64,000 nucleotides of DNA from Pseudoalteromonas undina (GCF_000238275.3 NZ_AHCF03000003.1:868001-932000), one strand, 5' to 3'; shown: positions 30,201 through 39,717, counted from the stretch's first letter. The notes: generated from the sequence alone by a model not told the origin. Numbers and translations are program-made.

Positions 30201-30437
30201 AAAGCCGTTTTTGAAGGCGCTACTTCAAGATTAAGACCTGTACTTATGACTGCTATAACATCAGCTTTAGGTTTGATACCGATGTTAATGTCTAATGGTG
30301 TTGGTGCAGAAATACAGCGCCCCTTAGCGAGTGTTATTGTTGGCGGCTTGGTAACTGCAACACTGTTAACATTATTTGTTTTACCTGTTTTATATCGCTG
30401 GTTTTCAGAGAAAAAAATAAAAGAGCTATCCAGATAA
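27237..30437 (+). CDS. czcA: HME-RND heavy-metal efflux pump (CzcA-like), system 2
   Basis: A 1066-residue RND antiporter. The N-terminus IDWSVNNRLLILIALFATIVGA is followed by KLNLDAFPDVTNVQVAVNTEAPG. The helix-4 motif is AIGMLVDGSVVMVEN, unlike system 1's [13 protein letters not shown], so this pump belongs to a different HME subgroup with a probably different cation preference. An insertion after helix 4 (STHLKTVKERVPSADTDPHD) is hydrophilic. The C-terminus LFVLPVLYRWFSEKKIKEL is typical. It ends the rightward operon. Confidence 0.93.
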   Translation: MFNKIIDWSVNNRLLILIALFATIVGAIMVIPKLNLDAFPDVTNVQVAVNTEAPGLAAEEVEQLITYPIEAVMYALPDVEQVRSISKTGLSGVTVVFKEGTDIYFARQLVFERLQAAKELIPEGVGTPEMGPNTSGLGQVFQYLLISDKDAGYDAMALRSLNDWVVKLLVMPVDGVTDVLSFGGIVRQYQVNVDPSKLLSYNLTQEDVVGALDNNNANVGGWYMNRGQEQLVIRGAGWFESGDAGISNIKQVPVKTVDGTVVTVSDIAKVEMGSEIRQGAVTMTRKTEDGKVENLGEVVSGIVLKRMGSNTKATIDGINARIPLINQALPKGVRFEPFYDQADLIEKAVDTVVDALLLAFIFICIVLALFLMNIRATFLVLISIPISIGIALMIMAWWGISANLMSLGGIAVAIGMLVDGSVVMVENMFKHLNRPDSTHLKTVKERVPSADTDPHDVEQDEHGIKLRLQNAGKEVARPVFFAASIILVVFTPLFSFEGVEAKLFQPMAISIILAVISAIVVALFVVPALATYLFKSGVKERESFVLRPLDKLYRKGLTFALKRTKLVISAALILVFSAFALVPLIGTEFVPELEEGTINLRATLAPSSSLDTALTVAPILEEKLMAFPEVTYALSRIGRAEIGGDPEPVNNIEIYIGLKPVSEWTSASNRYELQGKMERSLEEFPGLLLNFSQPIATRVDELLSGVKAQLAIKLFGPELEVLAAKGQEIETAIKNIEGARDVALEQIAGEAQLVISPNRQELSRFGLSVSDIMEVVRDGIGGVEAGQIINGNERYDIYVRIEEEYRSNKEAIADIRLQSPTGAWVRLGDVASVSFESGPPQVRRDDVQRRVVIQANVQNRDMGSVVADIRTVIAEKVDLPSGYSVSIGGQFESQKRAQNRLAIVVPLSLALIALLLYFAFGSVGQAMLILVNVPLAVIGGVFSLYLSGQYLSVPSSVGFITLFGVAVLNGVVMVESINQRIKDGLEASKAVFEGATSRLRPVLMTAITSALGLIPMLMSNGVGAEIQRPLASVIVGGLVTATLLTLFVLPVLYRWFSEKKIKELSR

Positions 30438-30454
30438 AATGACTGTGAACTCTA

Positions 30455-30487
30455 ACCCCACGCTAAAGTCACGTTTAGCGTGGGGTT
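30455..30487. terminator. Imperfect hairpin after the RND operon
   Basis: AACCCCA-C-GCTAAA (30455-30468) pairs with TTTAGC-TGGGGTT (30475-30487) with a single bulged base. The T-tail is weak, so termination is plausible but not certain. Confidence 0.45.
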
Positions 30488-30898
30488 ATTGAGTAGATGA
30501 ACGAAAAGAAAGATTAGATTTAACAATAAACTAATAGTCATGACTGCTTTGTCGGAATATTTGTCGTTAAACAGGCCAAAGCTAACTTCCGCTTTCGTAT
30601 CTTTGCAGTCTTAATCTTTATGTGTCTCAAGGTCGGCTTATGGCACAAACCGGAAATAGCTTCCAATTAACTCCGTATTTAAATTTTAGGTTTTAGCTGG
30701 GCTCTAATTAATAAATCATAATCTATTTGCAACACCTCGCTTAAATTCAAACTATTCTGAAGTTAACGCAAATTTTCAATTTAATTGGTGCTGGCCGAAT
30801 AAAGGCTCATATGAGAATCAAATCGCCAGCTTCTTAAATAGAAACTAAAGATGTGACCGTTAAAAGGTTTATGCTAATTAAAAAATAACTACTCTTAA
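30488..30898. other. Non-coding boundary between metal island and nth
   Basis: I find no gene. The stretch has pieces such as GGTCGGCTTATGGCACAAAC that recall the dispersed non-coding repeat family, but the similarity is short. This is where island-type sequence gives way to conserved chromosome, so a lost recombination boundary may lie here. Confidence 0.4.
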
Positions 30899-31561
30899 CT
30901 ATGACTCAGTTTTCTCTTTATAGTCACACAAATCCTCAATTATACAACTTCCACATTTTGGTTTTCTCGCTGTACACGTATAGCGCCCATGTAAAATAAA
31001 CCAATGATGGAGGTTAAACATAAATTCTTTCTTATTTGGCGTATTTTTAATTATAGCCTGTTCAGTCTGCTCAACAGTCTTACCCTTAGCGTAACCAGTA
31101 CGGTTTGCAAGACGTTGGATGTGAGTATCTACTGCTAAAAAGTATCTACCTTCATTATCTTTTAGCCAGCCAAAAGCGGTGTTCAGTACAACATTGGCTG
31201 TTTTACGGCCCACGCCAGGGAGGGCTTCGAGCGCTTCACGATTTTCTGGCACTTCACCGTTATGCTGATCTACCAATATTTGGCACATTTTATATACATT
31301 GGCTGCTTTTGAATTAAATAAGCCGATGGTTTTTATGTAATCACGTAGTGTGTCGTGGCCAATATCTAAAATGGCTTGTGGCGTATTAGCAACCGGAAAT
31401 AATTTACGAGTGGCTTTATTTACCCCAACATCGGTGGCTTGTGCTGAGAGCGTAACGGCAACTAACAACTCAAATGGGCTTGAATATTCAAGCTCCGTTT
31501 CAGGATGTGGATTGTCATCGCGTAAGCGAGTAAGTATTTGGTGACGTTTTTCTTTATTCAT
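30899..31561 (-). CDS. nth: Endonuclease III (Nth)
   Basis: A 220-residue bifunctional DNA glycosylase/AP-lyase that removes oxidised pyrimidines. The helix-hairpin-helix LPGVGRKTANVVL holds the catalytic Lys, AVDTHIQRLANR the catalytic Asp, and the C-terminal CTARKPKCGSCIIEDLC the [4Fe-4S] cysteines (C-x6-C-x2-C-x5-C). It follows rsxE on the same strand, the usual rsx-nth order in gammaproteobacteria. Confidence 0.97.
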   Translation of the reverse strand: MNKEKRHQILTRLRDDNPHPETELEYSSPFELLVAVTLSAQATDVGVNKATRKLFPVANTPQAILDIGHDTLRDYIKTIGLFNSKAANVYKMCQILVDQHNGEVPENREALEALPGVGRKTANVVLNTAFGWLKDNEGRYFLAVDTHIQRLANRTGYAKGKTVEQTEQAIIKNTPNKKEFMFNLHHWFILHGRYTCTARKPKCGSCIIEDLCDYKEKTES

Positions 31562-31570
31562 ATAACTTAA

Positions 31571-31600
31571 AACGCATTAGCTTTTATTAAGTTAATGCGC
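31571..31600 (-). terminator. Weak hairpin between rsxE and nth
   Basis: CGCATTA and TAATGCG arms (31573-31579 and 31593-31599), followed on the minus strand by a short T-run. It may attenuate read-through from rsxE into nth. Confidence 0.4.
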
Positions 31601-31607
31601 TTTCCCC

Positions 31608-32324
31608 TTAAGTTAAGCTAGTAACACGCGCTCTAGGGCCTTTTTCAGCTTCTGGCGGTGCGACTTGTTTTGATTTTATTTGTGCATCAATTACATTTTT
31701 AGCGGCGATCAGTAGCCCAAGCCCTAAGAATGCGCCTGGTGGTAAAATGGCCAGTAAAAACTGGCTATCAAAGCTAAACACTTCAATGCGCAATATAGCA
31801 GCCCAAGGCCCGAGTAATAAATCGGCACCATCAAATAATGTGCCTTGTCCAACCAGCTCTCGCATAGCGCCAAGTACAACCAGAACCAACATAAAGCCTA
31901 AGCCCATCATCAAGCCATCAAAGGCGGATAAGTGCACTGGATTTTTTGAGGCAAACGCTTCTGCACGGCCAATAATGGCGCAGTTGGTTACAATTAACGG
32001 AATGAAAATCCCTAAAGATTGGTAAAGGCCAAAAGTGTAAGCGTTCATTAACAGCTGCACAATTGTTACAAAACCGGCAATGATCATTACAAACACAGGT
32101 ATTCTAATATCTTTAGGTACCCAGTTACGCACTATTGATACGGTAATATTAGAGCCCACTAATACCAATAAGGTTGCTAAGCCTAAACCTAGCGCATTAG
32201 TAATTGTAGAGGTAACAGCGAGTAAAGGGCATAAACCTAATAACTGTACCAAGGCGGGGTTATTTCCCCATAAGCCTTCTTTGTAAAGGGTTTTTAATTC
32301 GCTCATGGCGTTACCTCTGGGCAT
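31608..32324 (-). CDS. rsxE: Rsx/Rnf complex subunit E
   Basis: A 238-residue integral membrane subunit of the ion-translocating ferredoxin:NAD+ oxidoreductase (Rnf) or SoxR-reducing (Rsx) complex. The family helix [30 protein letters not shown] and [17 protein letters not shown] loop (here [20 protein letters not shown]) are present. It has about six helices and is homologous to RsxA. The start ATG lies within the end of rsxG. The hydrophilic tail [11 protein letters not shown] is short. Confidence 0.95.
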   Translation of the reverse strand: MPRGNAMSELKTLYKEGLWGNNPALVQLLGLCPLLAVTSTITNALGLGLATLLVLVGSNITVSIVRNWVPKDIRIPVFVMIIAGFVTIVQLLMNAYTFGLYQSLGIFIPLIVTNCAIIGRAEAFASKNPVHLSAFDGLMMGLGFMLVLVVLGAMRELVGQGTLFDGADLLLGPWAAILRIEVFSFDSQFLLAILPPGAFLGLGLLIAAKNVIDAQIKSKQVAPPEAEKGPRARVTSLT

Positions 32325-32941
32325 GCGTTTGCTGCTGTGAACAGAGCATCAAAGTTATCTTGTGCATAAAGTACCGCGTTTTTGACTGAGCCTACAACGG
32401 CACGAGGTGTAATTGTAGCGCCAGTAAACTGGTCAAACTGGCCGCCGTCTTTTTTAACAGCCCAACGATCGTCGCTTTCGCTTTGTACTGTTTTTGCATT
32501 AAATGTGGTGATCCAGTCTGATTTTTTTATTTCAACCTTATCACCTAAACCTGGTGTTTCTTCATGTTTGGTGACCCTTACACCCGCAACGGTACCATCG
32601 CGATATACCGCACTGAGTAAGTTTATATCACCACTGTAGCCGCTAGGGGTGACATGACGAATGACTAATGCCACAGGTTCGTTATCTTTTCGGGCACGAT
32701 AAATAACTTGGTTGTCGTATGGCCCTAGTAATTGATCAGATATAATTACACAATCTTGCGATAGCTCATTGCTGTATTTGGAATGCGGCAATACTTCTTG
32801 AAGCTGATTAGTTAATTGTAATTGCTCTTGCTCTGCAATTTTATCAGCGGTAAGTGTATTAATTGTGGCAACGAGTCCCGTTGTTAGTAACGCAAACCCA
32901 CACAATATTGCGCCATTTTTTACCATTGAAGAAATAATCAT
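32303..32941 (-). CDS. rsxG: Rsx/Rnf complex subunit G
   Basis: A 212-residue subunit with an N-terminal membrane anchor ([20 protein letters not shown]) and a periplasmic FMN-binding domain. FMN is covalently attached to the Thr of the SGAT-type motif, here [50 protein letters not shown] is the conserved core. It overlaps rsxD by 4 nt (ATGA). Confidence 0.95.
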   Translation of the reverse strand: MIISSMVKNGAILCGFALLTTGLVATINTLTADKIAEQEQLQLTNQLQEVLPHSKYSNELSQDCVIISDQLLGPYDNQVIYRARKDNEPVALVIRHVTPSGYSGDINLLSAVYRDGTVAGVRVTKHEETPGLGDKVEIKKSDWITTFNAKTVQSESDDRWAVKKDGGQFDQFTGATITPRAVVGSVKNAVLYAQDNFDALFTAANACPEVTP

Positions 32942-33996
32942 TTTACTGCTCCATGGCCATAGGTTCTTGGTTGTGTATAGTAATCGATAAGCGGTACCGC
33001 TATGTTTATTAGCAACACCCCAAATGCAACTGCATCAGGAAAACCACCAAAGGTGCGAATTAAATACACGATTAAACCAATTGCTGCACCATAAATAAGG
33101 CGACCTCGATTGGTGGTTGCAGCTGATACAGGATCGGTGGCGATAAAAAAGGCCCCCAGCATAGTCGCACCACTAAACAAGTGAAACACTACACCCGGCT
33201 CTGTACCTGGCGAGGCAATATAACCAATTGCTGCGCATAAGCTTAAGCTTGCAATAAAACTCACTGGTATATGCCAGTTAATTACTTTTGTTTTTAACAG
33301 GTAAAGGCCGCCGAGTAAGAAGGCTAAGTTAACCCACCCCCAACCTAGGCCAGTCCACTCATTAAATACGCTCTTTTGCATGCTCTCTGTCACCGTTAGT
33401 CCGTGAGCAATATCTGTTTTTAAGGTATCAAGTGGGGTAGCCATTGTGCTGCCGTCTATTCCTACTCGGAGCTGATCTAAGCTGTATCCTAACGTGGTAA
33501 AGTCGCTAAAGATTAAGCTTAACTGCTGGCTAAAAGTAATACCCGTATTAAGTAATTCTGTAACGGGTAACCAAGCAGTCATTTGGACAGGGAACGACAC
33601 TAATAAAAGCACATAGGCTGCCATTGCAGGGTTAAATAAATTAAACCCTAAACCACCATATAGCTGTTTAACAATAACTATGGCAAACAAACACCCTATA
33701 ACAATAATCCACCAAGGCGCTAAAGGCGGAATACTTATTGCCAATAACACACCGGTAAGCCATGCACTGCCATCGCTTAATGCAGGCCAAATAGGGCGCT
33801 TACGCATTAACATAACGGCTGCTTCAAACGCGCTTACACACACTAACGCCAATAATAATTGGATAAGGACACCGGTGCCAAAAAATACAACTTGCGCAAT
33901 AACACCAGGAATACAAGCCGCAATTACAGTTAACATTAACCGTGTCACAGATTTGTGACTATGATTGTGGGGTGAACTGGCCATGGTTAGTTTCAT
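32938..33996 (-). CDS. rsxD: Rsx/Rnf complex subunit D
   Basis: A 352-residue membrane subunit with about nine helices and a covalent FMN site at the Thr of FSGATMLGAFFIATDPVSA. Other family landmarks are GGLGFNLFNPAMAAYVLLLVSFP and the C-terminal RTFGGFPDAVAFGVLLINIAVPLIDYYTQPR. It overlaps rsxC by 4 nt. Normal length for the family. Confidence 0.95.
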   Translation of the reverse strand: MKLTMASSPHNHSHKSVTRLMLTVIAACIPGVIAQVVFFGTGVLIQLLLALVCVSAFEAAVMLMRKRPIWPALSDGSAWLTGVLLAISIPPLAPWWIIVIGCLFAIVIVKQLYGGLGFNLFNPAMAAYVLLLVSFPVQMTAWLPVTELLNTGITFSQQLSLIFSDFTTLGYSLDQLRVGIDGSTMATPLDTLKTDIAHGLTVTESMQKSVFNEWTGLGWGWVNLAFLLGGLYLLKTKVINWHIPVSFIASLSLCAAIGYIASPGTEPGVVFHLFSGATMLGAFFIATDPVSAATTNRGRLIYGAAIGLIVYLIRTFGGFPDAVAFGVLLINIAVPLIDYYTQPRTYGHGAVK

Positions 33997-36383
33997 GACT
34001 GATCATTTCCTTCTTTTTGTTGCTTTTTAGCTTTAGCGCGAGCAATAGCGGCGGCTACGGCGGCTTTCTTTTTTTCTTGAGCTGTTTGCTGTGAACCTTC
34101 TGAAGATTCATCGTTGCTTTGTGGCTCAGTGTTTTCACTTTGTTTTGCTAATTCATCAGCCTGCGCTGCTTTTTTTGCTTTAGCGCGGGCAATGGCTGCA
34201 GCGACGGCAGCTTTTTTATCATCGGTAGCGACAGGTGATTCACTTGCAGTTTCATCGCTTGGTGTTTGCTCATTAGCTTGCGCTGCTTTTTTGGCTTTAG
34301 CGCGGGCAATGGCGGCAGCAACGGCGGCTTTTTTATCATCTGCAGCAACTGGAGATTCACTTGTTGTGTCATCGCTTGGTGTTTGCTCATTTGCTTGTGC
34401 TGCTTTTTTGGCTTTAGCACGGGCAATGGCTGCAGCGACGGCGGCTTTTTTATCATCGGCAGCAGCTGGAGATTCACTTGTTGTGTCATCAGTTGCTGTT
34501 TGCTCATTAGCTTGTGCTGCCTTTTTGGCTTTAGCGCGGGCAATAGCGGCAGCGACGGCAGCTTTTTTATCATCGGCAGCGACGGGTGATTCACTTGCAG
34601 TGTCATCGCTTGCTGTTTGCTCATTAGCTTGTGCTGCCTTTTTGGCTTTAGCGCGGGCAATAGCGGCTGCAACTGCTGACTTTTTGTCATCTACAGCTTC
34701 GTCATCACCATTACTTTGTGCTTTTTGCTCTTTATAAAGGCGAGCTTGCTCTTTACGGGCAGCGCGTTCTTTTGCAACTTCACTGTTATCTGGCTCAAGT
34801 TCGCCACCTTGCTTTTTAGCTTTAGCACGCGCAATTGCCGCTGCTACAGCTGATTTATTGTCACCATCGCTGGTTTTATCTTTAACGCGGGCAAGGGCAT
34901 CGGCTACTTTTTGCTGCTCTTCGGTAGATTTAGCTGCAGGTTTACGTTTATGGCGATTTTTTCGCTCAGCTTGCTCTTGCTCTAAACGCGCTTTACGTGC
35001 ATCAAATCGTTCTTTAGCGCGATCAGATTTTATCTTCTCGGCAATTTGCTCTTTAATCTCAACTTTTGCAACGCGGTAGTACTGAACGAGTGGTATTTCA
35101 CTTGGGCAAACATAGGCACACGCGCCACATTCAATACAATCAAATAAGTTATGTTCTTGGAGTTTGTCGTATTCTTTTGATTTAGCAAACCACTGTAACT
35201 GCTGTGGTAACAATGAAGCAGGGCACGCATCTGCACAGGCACTACAGCGAATACAGGCTTTTTCTGGGCCAGGCTCTGCTAATTCTTTATGATCTGGAGC
35301 AAGTATGCAGTTTGTTGTTTTAACAACGCCAATACGAACCGTGGGTAAGGTAAAGCCCATCATAGGGCCGCCCATAACGACGCGCTGTTGTGGTACGGGT
35401 GAAAACCCTTGACAATCAAGTAAGTGTTTTATCTCAGTACCTAATAGCGCCCATACATTACCTGGATTATGTATAGTATTGCCGGTAACGGTAACAACAC
35501 GTTCAATTAACGGTTTACCTTCGTATACGGCTTGCTGAATCGCAAATAAAGTACCTGTGTTATGTACTAAAATGCCGATATCAGCAGGGATACCGCCGTT
35601 TGGTACTTCACGGTTAGTGAGCAGTTTTATTAGCTGTTTTTCACCGCCAGAGGGATAAACAGTAGGCACGGTTTGTATTAAAATATGCTCGTTATGCTTC
35701 GCCGCTTCTGTCATGGCTGTGATAGCTTCGGGCTTATTATCTTCAATACCAATAATACACAGGGTAGGATTGAGCAGCTGTTGCATGAGCTCAATACCTT
35801 TGATTATTTCAGCGGCATGTTCGCGCATTAAAGTATCGTCAGCCGTGATGTAAGGTTCACACTCAACCGCGTTCACGATTAAAAACTCAATCGGCTGCTT
35901 AATATCTGCTTTAACGTAGGTTGGAAAACCTGCGCCTCCCATACCAGAAATACCCGCATTATGAATAACATCAACGAGTTCATCGTGTGATGCATTGGCT
36001 GGGTTTGCTAAAGGCGATAGTTCACACCAGGTATCTTTGCCATCGGGTTCAATAATAATGCTTAATTCAGGCAAAGCAGAAGGGTGTGCTGATGGCATAG
36101 GCGTAATATCAATAATAGTGCCTGATGTAGGTGCATGCACAGGTACCGACCAGTTAGCAGAAGGCTTAGTTAATGGTTGACCTTTTAATACGTGCTGGCT
36201 TTTTTCTACAATTAACTTGCCGCTAGCGCCTATATGCTGCTTTAAAGGCAGAACGAGTTTTTCAGGCAAAGGAAGGCGCGCAATAGGCGTATTATTAGAT
36301 AATGACTTTTGCTGCGGAGGATGTACGCCGCCAGGAAATGCCCAAACGGTGCCTTTTTTTATTTGTTCAAGTAACTTTTCCAC
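33993..36383 (-). CDS. rsxC: Rsx/Rnf complex subunit C with Ala/Lys repeat tail
   Basis: A 796-residue NADH/flavin-binding subunit. The N-terminal part has ISGMGGAGFPTYVKAD (NADH site) and LIVNAVECEPYITADD. Two [4Fe-4S] clusters are in CIRCSACADACPASLLPQQL and CIECGACAYVCPSEIPLV (about residues 380-435). From about residue 470 on is a charged helical tail containing a DKK-AAVAAAIARAKAK module about seven times, five of them in units of about 39 residues at 34150-34690. Tail expansion is known in rsxC of many species. Confidence 0.95.
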   Translation of the reverse strand: MEKLLEQIKKGTVWAFPGGVHPPQQKSLSNNTPIARLPLPEKLVLPLKQHIGASGKLIVEKSQHVLKGQPLTKPSANWSVPVHAPTSGTIIDITPMPSAHPSALPELSIIIEPDGKDTWCELSPLANPANASHDELVDVIHNAGISGMGGAGFPTYVKADIKQPIEFLIVNAVECEPYITADDTLMREHAAEIIKGIELMQQLLNPTLCIIGIEDNKPEAITAMTEAAKHNEHILIQTVPTVYPSGGEKQLIKLLTNREVPNGGIPADIGILVHNTGTLFAIQQAVYEGKPLIERVVTVTGNTIHNPGNVWALLGTEIKHLLDCQGFSPVPQQRVVMGGPMMGFTLPTVRIGVVKTTNCILAPDHKELAEPGPEKACIRCSACADACPASLLPQQLQWFAKSKEYDKLQEHNLFDCIECGACAYVCPSEIPLVQYYRVAKVEIKEQIAEKIKSDRAKERFDARKARLEQEQAERKNRHKRKPAAKSTEEQQKVADALARVKDKTSDGDNKSAVAAAIARAKAKKQGGELEPDNSEVAKERAARKEQARLYKEQKAQSNGDDEAVDDKKSAVAAAIARAKAKKAAQANEQTASDDTASESPVAADDKKAAVAAAIARAKAKKAAQANEQTATDDTTSESPAAADDKKAAVAAAIARAKAKKAAQANEQTPSDDTTSESPVAADDKKAAVAAAIARAKAKKAAQANEQTPSDETASESPVATDDKKAAVAAAIARAKAKKAAQADELAKQSENTEPQSNDESSEGSQQTAQEKKKAAVAAAIARAKAKKQQKEGNDQS
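34150..34690 (-). repeat. Tandem coding repeats in rsxC
   Basis: Units of about 117 bp encode KKAAQANEQT, a Ser/Asp/Glu-rich linker, then DDKKAAVAAAIARAKA. About five near-identical units are present and can gain or lose copies by slippage or recombination. Long open frames on the other strand here are by-products of this repeat. Confidence 0.8.
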
Positions 36384-36391
36384 TCAAACCT

Positions 36392-36946
36392 CTAATCTAT
36401 TTGGGTAACAGGAATAGCGTCTAGTTGCCATTTCCAAGTTTGTTTTGTTGGTGCAACGGGTAGCATGTCAATACAATCGACCGGACAAGGTTCAACGCAC
36501 AAGTCACAGCCTGTACATTCGTCAATTAGAACGGTGTGCATTTGTCGGGTTGCACCAACAATGGCATCAACAGGGCAGGCTTGAATACATTTGGTACAAC
36601 CAATACATTCATCTTCGCGAATGTAGGCCACCGTTTTAACTGGCTCGGCTTGTTCGCCACCGGCTAGAGGTTTAGCCTCAACACCCATCAAATCAGCTAA
36701 CTTTTTAACTGTCGCATCACCACCGGGTGGGCACTTGTTTATCTCATCGCCATTGGCAATGGCTTCTGCATAAGGGCGACAACCAGGATAACCACATTGA
36801 CCACATTGTGTTTGTGGCAAAATGGTATCGATTTGCTCCACTACAGGATTACCTTCAACTCGAAAACGTACGGCTGCAAATCCTAAAATTAATCCGAAAA
36901 TTAACGCCAGTAAACCCAGCGCTATTAAAGCGTACAACAAGGTCAT
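36392..36946 (-). CDS. rsxB: Rsx/Rnf complex subunit B (ferredoxin)
   Basis: A 184-residue membrane-anchored ferredoxin. The N-terminal helix [20 protein letters not shown] is followed by the [4Fe-4S] motif [18 protein letters not shown], then two bacterial ferredoxin motifs [18 protein letters not shown] and [18 protein letters not shown]. It passes electrons between RsxC and the membrane subunits. It starts 1 nt after rsxA. Confidence 0.96.
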   Translation of the reverse strand: MTLLYALIALGLLALIFGLILGFAAVRFRVEGNPVVEQIDTILPQTQCGQCGYPGCRPYAEAIANGDEINKCPPGGDATVKKLADLMGVEAKPLAGGEQAEPVKTVAYIREDECIGCTKCIQACPVDAIVGATRQMHTVLIDECTGCDLCVEPCPVDCIDMLPVAPTKQTWKWQLDAIPVTQID

Positions 36947-36947
36947 A

Positions 36948-37529
36948 TTAAAACTTCACTAATCCAGTAAAACCCATAAAGGCCATTGACATTAAACCTG
37001 CCGTTATCATTGCGATTGAAGCACCTTTAAATGGAGTGGGAACATCTGCTGCGGCTAGGCGTTCGCGTAATGCCGCAAATAAAACTAAAACTAATGAAAA
37101 ACCCACTGCGGCACCAAACCCATAAACGGCAGATTGTAAAAAGGTGTGATCTTCTTTGATATTTAATAAAGCAACACCGAGTACTGCACAGTTAGTCGTT
37201 ATTAAAGGTAAAAATATTCCCAATAAACGATATAGCGTTGGACTGGTTTTTCTAACAACCATTTCAGTAAATTGAACAACCACTGCAATAACTAAAATAA
37301 AGCTCATTGTTTTCAGGTAGGTGATATCTAGTGGTAATAAAATATACTCGTTTACTAAATAACTGGTCACAGAGGCAAGCGTTAGCACAAAGGTAGTTGC
37401 TAAAGACATACCTATGGCTGTATCAAGTTTTCCTGATACACCCATAAACGGGCAAAGGCCTAAAAATTGTACTAATACAAAGTTGTTAACTAACACTGTT
37501 CCAATTAATAACAAGACGTATTCTGTCAT
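36948..37529 (-). CDS. rsxA: Rsx/Rnf complex subunit A
   Basis: A 193-residue membrane subunit with six helices and the family start [29 protein letters not shown]. The conserved [14 protein letters not shown] helix is present. It is the first gene of rsxABCDGE-nth, whose candidate promoter lies at 37559-37587. Confidence 0.96.
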   Translation of the reverse strand: MTEYVLLLIGTVLVNNFVLVQFLGLCPFMGVSGKLDTAIGMSLATTFVLTLASVTSYLVNEYILLPLDITYLKTMSFILVIAVVVQFTEMVVRKTSPTLYRLLGIFLPLITTNCAVLGVALLNIKEDHTFLQSAVYGFGAAVGFSLVLVLFAALRERLAAADVPTPFKGASIAMITAGLMSMAFMGFTGLVKF

Positions 37530-37558
37530 GTGTGCCTCACGCTAATAAAATCCCGTGT

Positions 37559-37587
37559 ATTATCCTTTTTTCTACTGCGATTAACAA
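37559..37587 (-). promoter_or_regulatory. Candidate rsx operon promoter
   Basis: On the minus strand: -35 TTGTTA (37587-37582), 17-bp spacer and -10 GATAAT (37564-37559), placing a start about 20 nt before the rsxA ATG. This is the best sigma70-like match in the short upstream gap. Confidence 0.5.
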
Positions 37588-37726
37588 CACGTTGAGTGAT
37601 TATCAGTTAAATAAACAACGTTAAATAATGGGCTAATTGTAAAGGGTTAAATTTAAGGGAGTTTGCAATTAAAAAACTGTCAGCATTTTAACGGCTGAAC
37701 AGTCATAAAAGCACACTTTAAAAAGT

Positions 37727-37752
37727 AAAAAAGAGCATAAATGCTCTTTTTT
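37727..37752. terminator. Terminator after the LapD-like gene
   Basis: A perfect 12-bp stem AAAAAAGAGCAT / ATGCTCTTTTTT around AA (37727-37752), with A/T runs giving a T-tail on both strands. It lies 22 nt past the stop codon of the leftward gene. Confidence 0.8.
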
Positions 37753-37773
37753 ATTATTAAATAGGGTAATTAG

Positions 37774-39717
37774 TTAGATGTCTTTAGGCTTTTCAATATA
37801 GTAACCTTGGACACCATCAAGGCATAGGGTTTCTACAATGTGCTTTTCTTCTTGGCTTTCAACGCCCTCTGCAAAAACACTAACGCCAATTCTATGAGCA
37901 AGGTCGACCATTAAACGCATAAAGTATTGATTGTTTTTATCGTCCTCTAAACCTCGGGTATAGCTTGCATCCATTTTAATAAAATCTGGTTTTAAATCTC
38001 TGAAAAATTTAAATGAGGTGAGCCCGACACCAAAGCGTTCTACCGTTATTCTGGCACCTACTCGATGCACCATGTCAATGAAGCGTTTGCTTGCTTTAAT
38101 ATTTTGTTGAAGACCAAATTCACTCACTTCAAAAATTAATTTAGAAGCAATATGCGTATCTTTAAGTAAACGGCGCTCTAACCAAATCATAAACTGGTCG
38201 CTATGCGCGCTTGAAGGGGTAATATTTAAGCCAAAATACTTTTCAGATAAATTACTCGATTTTATTCTTTCCAGAGACGATTCTATTATTAACTTGTCAA
38301 TTTCAATGGCCATATCGAGCTTTTCAGCCATTGCTAAAAATGAAGCGGTAGGCAAAGCTTGGTTTTCTTCTGTTTTGAAGCGGGCTTGAATTTCAGCATA
38401 GGCTTTAATGCTTTTGCCTAAAGGCATAATATTTTGGATCACCAAATGGACGCTTTTAGACTCAATTACTTCGTTAATCACTTTACGCCAGTTTTGGTTA
38501 CCAAATCCTGCGCTCACATTATTAACTAGATCAGTATCACGTTGCACATGCCACGCATTAGCTTGCTTAGACTGCGCCATGCTCATTGCATTATCAACAA
38601 TAGAGAGTAACTCACCCAAAGGTTTTGATTTTTCGTACCCCACAATACCAGTGTTTGCAACCGAGCTAAGCTCTTGGTTTTGCATATATTGAGTAAAGCG
38701 AGATTGTAAGTTCTCACCAAATTTTTCGGCTTCTTTTAACGGGGTATTTGGTAAAATTGTTATAAAATCAGAGCTGTTAACTCTAAAAACTTGGCTGCCG
38801 GAATAGGTGCCACTGATGCTGACAATAATGTCTGCAACGGCTTTAATGTATTCATCACCTTTTTGATAACCGCGGCTTTGATTTATAGACTGCAACTCAC
38901 TACAGCGAACGAGTGCTAAAGAGCCAAATGTACTTACTTCGGTGTTTTCAATATTCTTTTCGTAGTAATCAACAAACATATTGCGATTACCTAACTCAGT
39001 CACACCGTCTTTGTAGGCCTCACGTTTTATTGTGTGTGCAGCATTTTTTATATTGTCATTCTTACTTTTTAAAAAGTGCGATAAACGATTAAAGCTAGGA
39101 ATTAAACTTTTCCCTAACTTAGCTAACTCTGGCGAATCAATTTTAGTCGCAAAATCATCGCCTAGTTGATTTTGGTTTATATAAATATCAATGACATCAG
39201 CAACGTCCGTACATATATTGTCATTAATGTGCTTAACAATGGTTTTCATTAATGCAATAGGTATTAGAGCGAGTAGGGTGCTAATAATTAAAATTATAAA
39301 AAAAGCAGCTTGAAACTGCTCACTCAAATGAGTGATGTTGATTTTAAATTCAACTTTTATATCGGCGTTATCATTAGTGGCATACTGAGGACGCACCGAG
39401 TTGTTGCTTGACTGAATAAGTTCGGCAATAAAAGGCAATTGCGGTGCGTTGTTAACTGAAAATACTTCAGCACCTTGATAATCACGTAAGGTAAAGTGTG
39501 AAAAGATTTCACTGCTTGCAAGTGTGTTTTTTAAGTTATCAGCAGAGAGGTCAGTTGCAGATAGGTTTTTAATATATTGCTCGACTGTCGCTTGCGCATT
39601 TTTTTGAGCTTTACCGATGGCACTATCAAAATTTTGGCTAATAAAATAACAGCCAGCGGTCACAAGAATCAACCAAGCCATCAGTTGTATAAAAATAAGT
39701 TTTTTAAAAGCTGCCAT
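37774..39717 (-). CDS. Degenerate GGDEF-EAL receptor, LapD-like
   Basis: A 647-residue inner-membrane protein. The first helix spans about residues 7-27; a periplasmic LapD/MoxY-type domain runs to about 135; a second helix (FFIILIISTLLALIPIALM) and HAMP-like linker follow. The GGDEF domain has NSSDF in place of GGDEF and the EAL domain reads AEIQARF where catalytic EALLR would be, so both activities are probably lost. It still keeps FKFFRDLKPDFIKMDASYTRG and the ending DGVQGYYIEKPKDI. It likely binds c-di-GMP and signals adhesion control. A lapG neighbour is not visible. Confidence 0.85.
   Translation of the reverse strand: MAAFKKLIFIQLMAWLILVTAGCYFISQNFDSAIGKAQKNAQATVEQYIKNLSATDLSADNLKNTLASSEIFSHFTLRDYQGAEVFSVNNAPQLPFIAELIQSSNNSVRPQYATNDNADIKVEFKINITHLSEQFQAAFFIILIISTLLALIPIALMKTIVKHINDNICTDVADVIDIYINQNQLGDDFATKIDSPELAKLGKSLIPSFNRLSHFLKSKNDNIKNAAHTIKREAYKDGVTELGNRNMFVDYYEKNIENTEVSTFGSLALVRCSELQSINQSRGYQKGDEYIKAVADIIVSISGTYSGSQVFRVNSSDFITILPNTPLKEAEKFGENLQSRFTQYMQNQELSSVANTGIVGYEKSKPLGELLSIVDNAMSMAQSKQANAWHVQRDTDLVNNVSAGFGNQNWRKVINEVIESKSVHLVIQNIMPLGKSIKAYAEIQARFKTEENQALPTASFLAMAEKLDMAIEIDKLIIESSLERIKSSNLSEKYFGLNITPSSAHSDQFMIWLERRLLKDTHIASKLIFEVSEFGLQQNIKASKRFIDMVHRVGARITVERFGVGLTSFKFFRDLKPDFIKMDASYTRGLEDDKNNQYFMRLMVDLAHRIGVSVFAEGVESQEEKHIVETLCLDGVQGYYIEKPKDI

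Noticed and set aside
34114..34737. Long open frame on the plus strand inside rsxC
   Set aside because: It arises from the Ala/Lys repeat read in reverse; the minus-strand frame has iron-sulphur and repeat logic and is the real gene.
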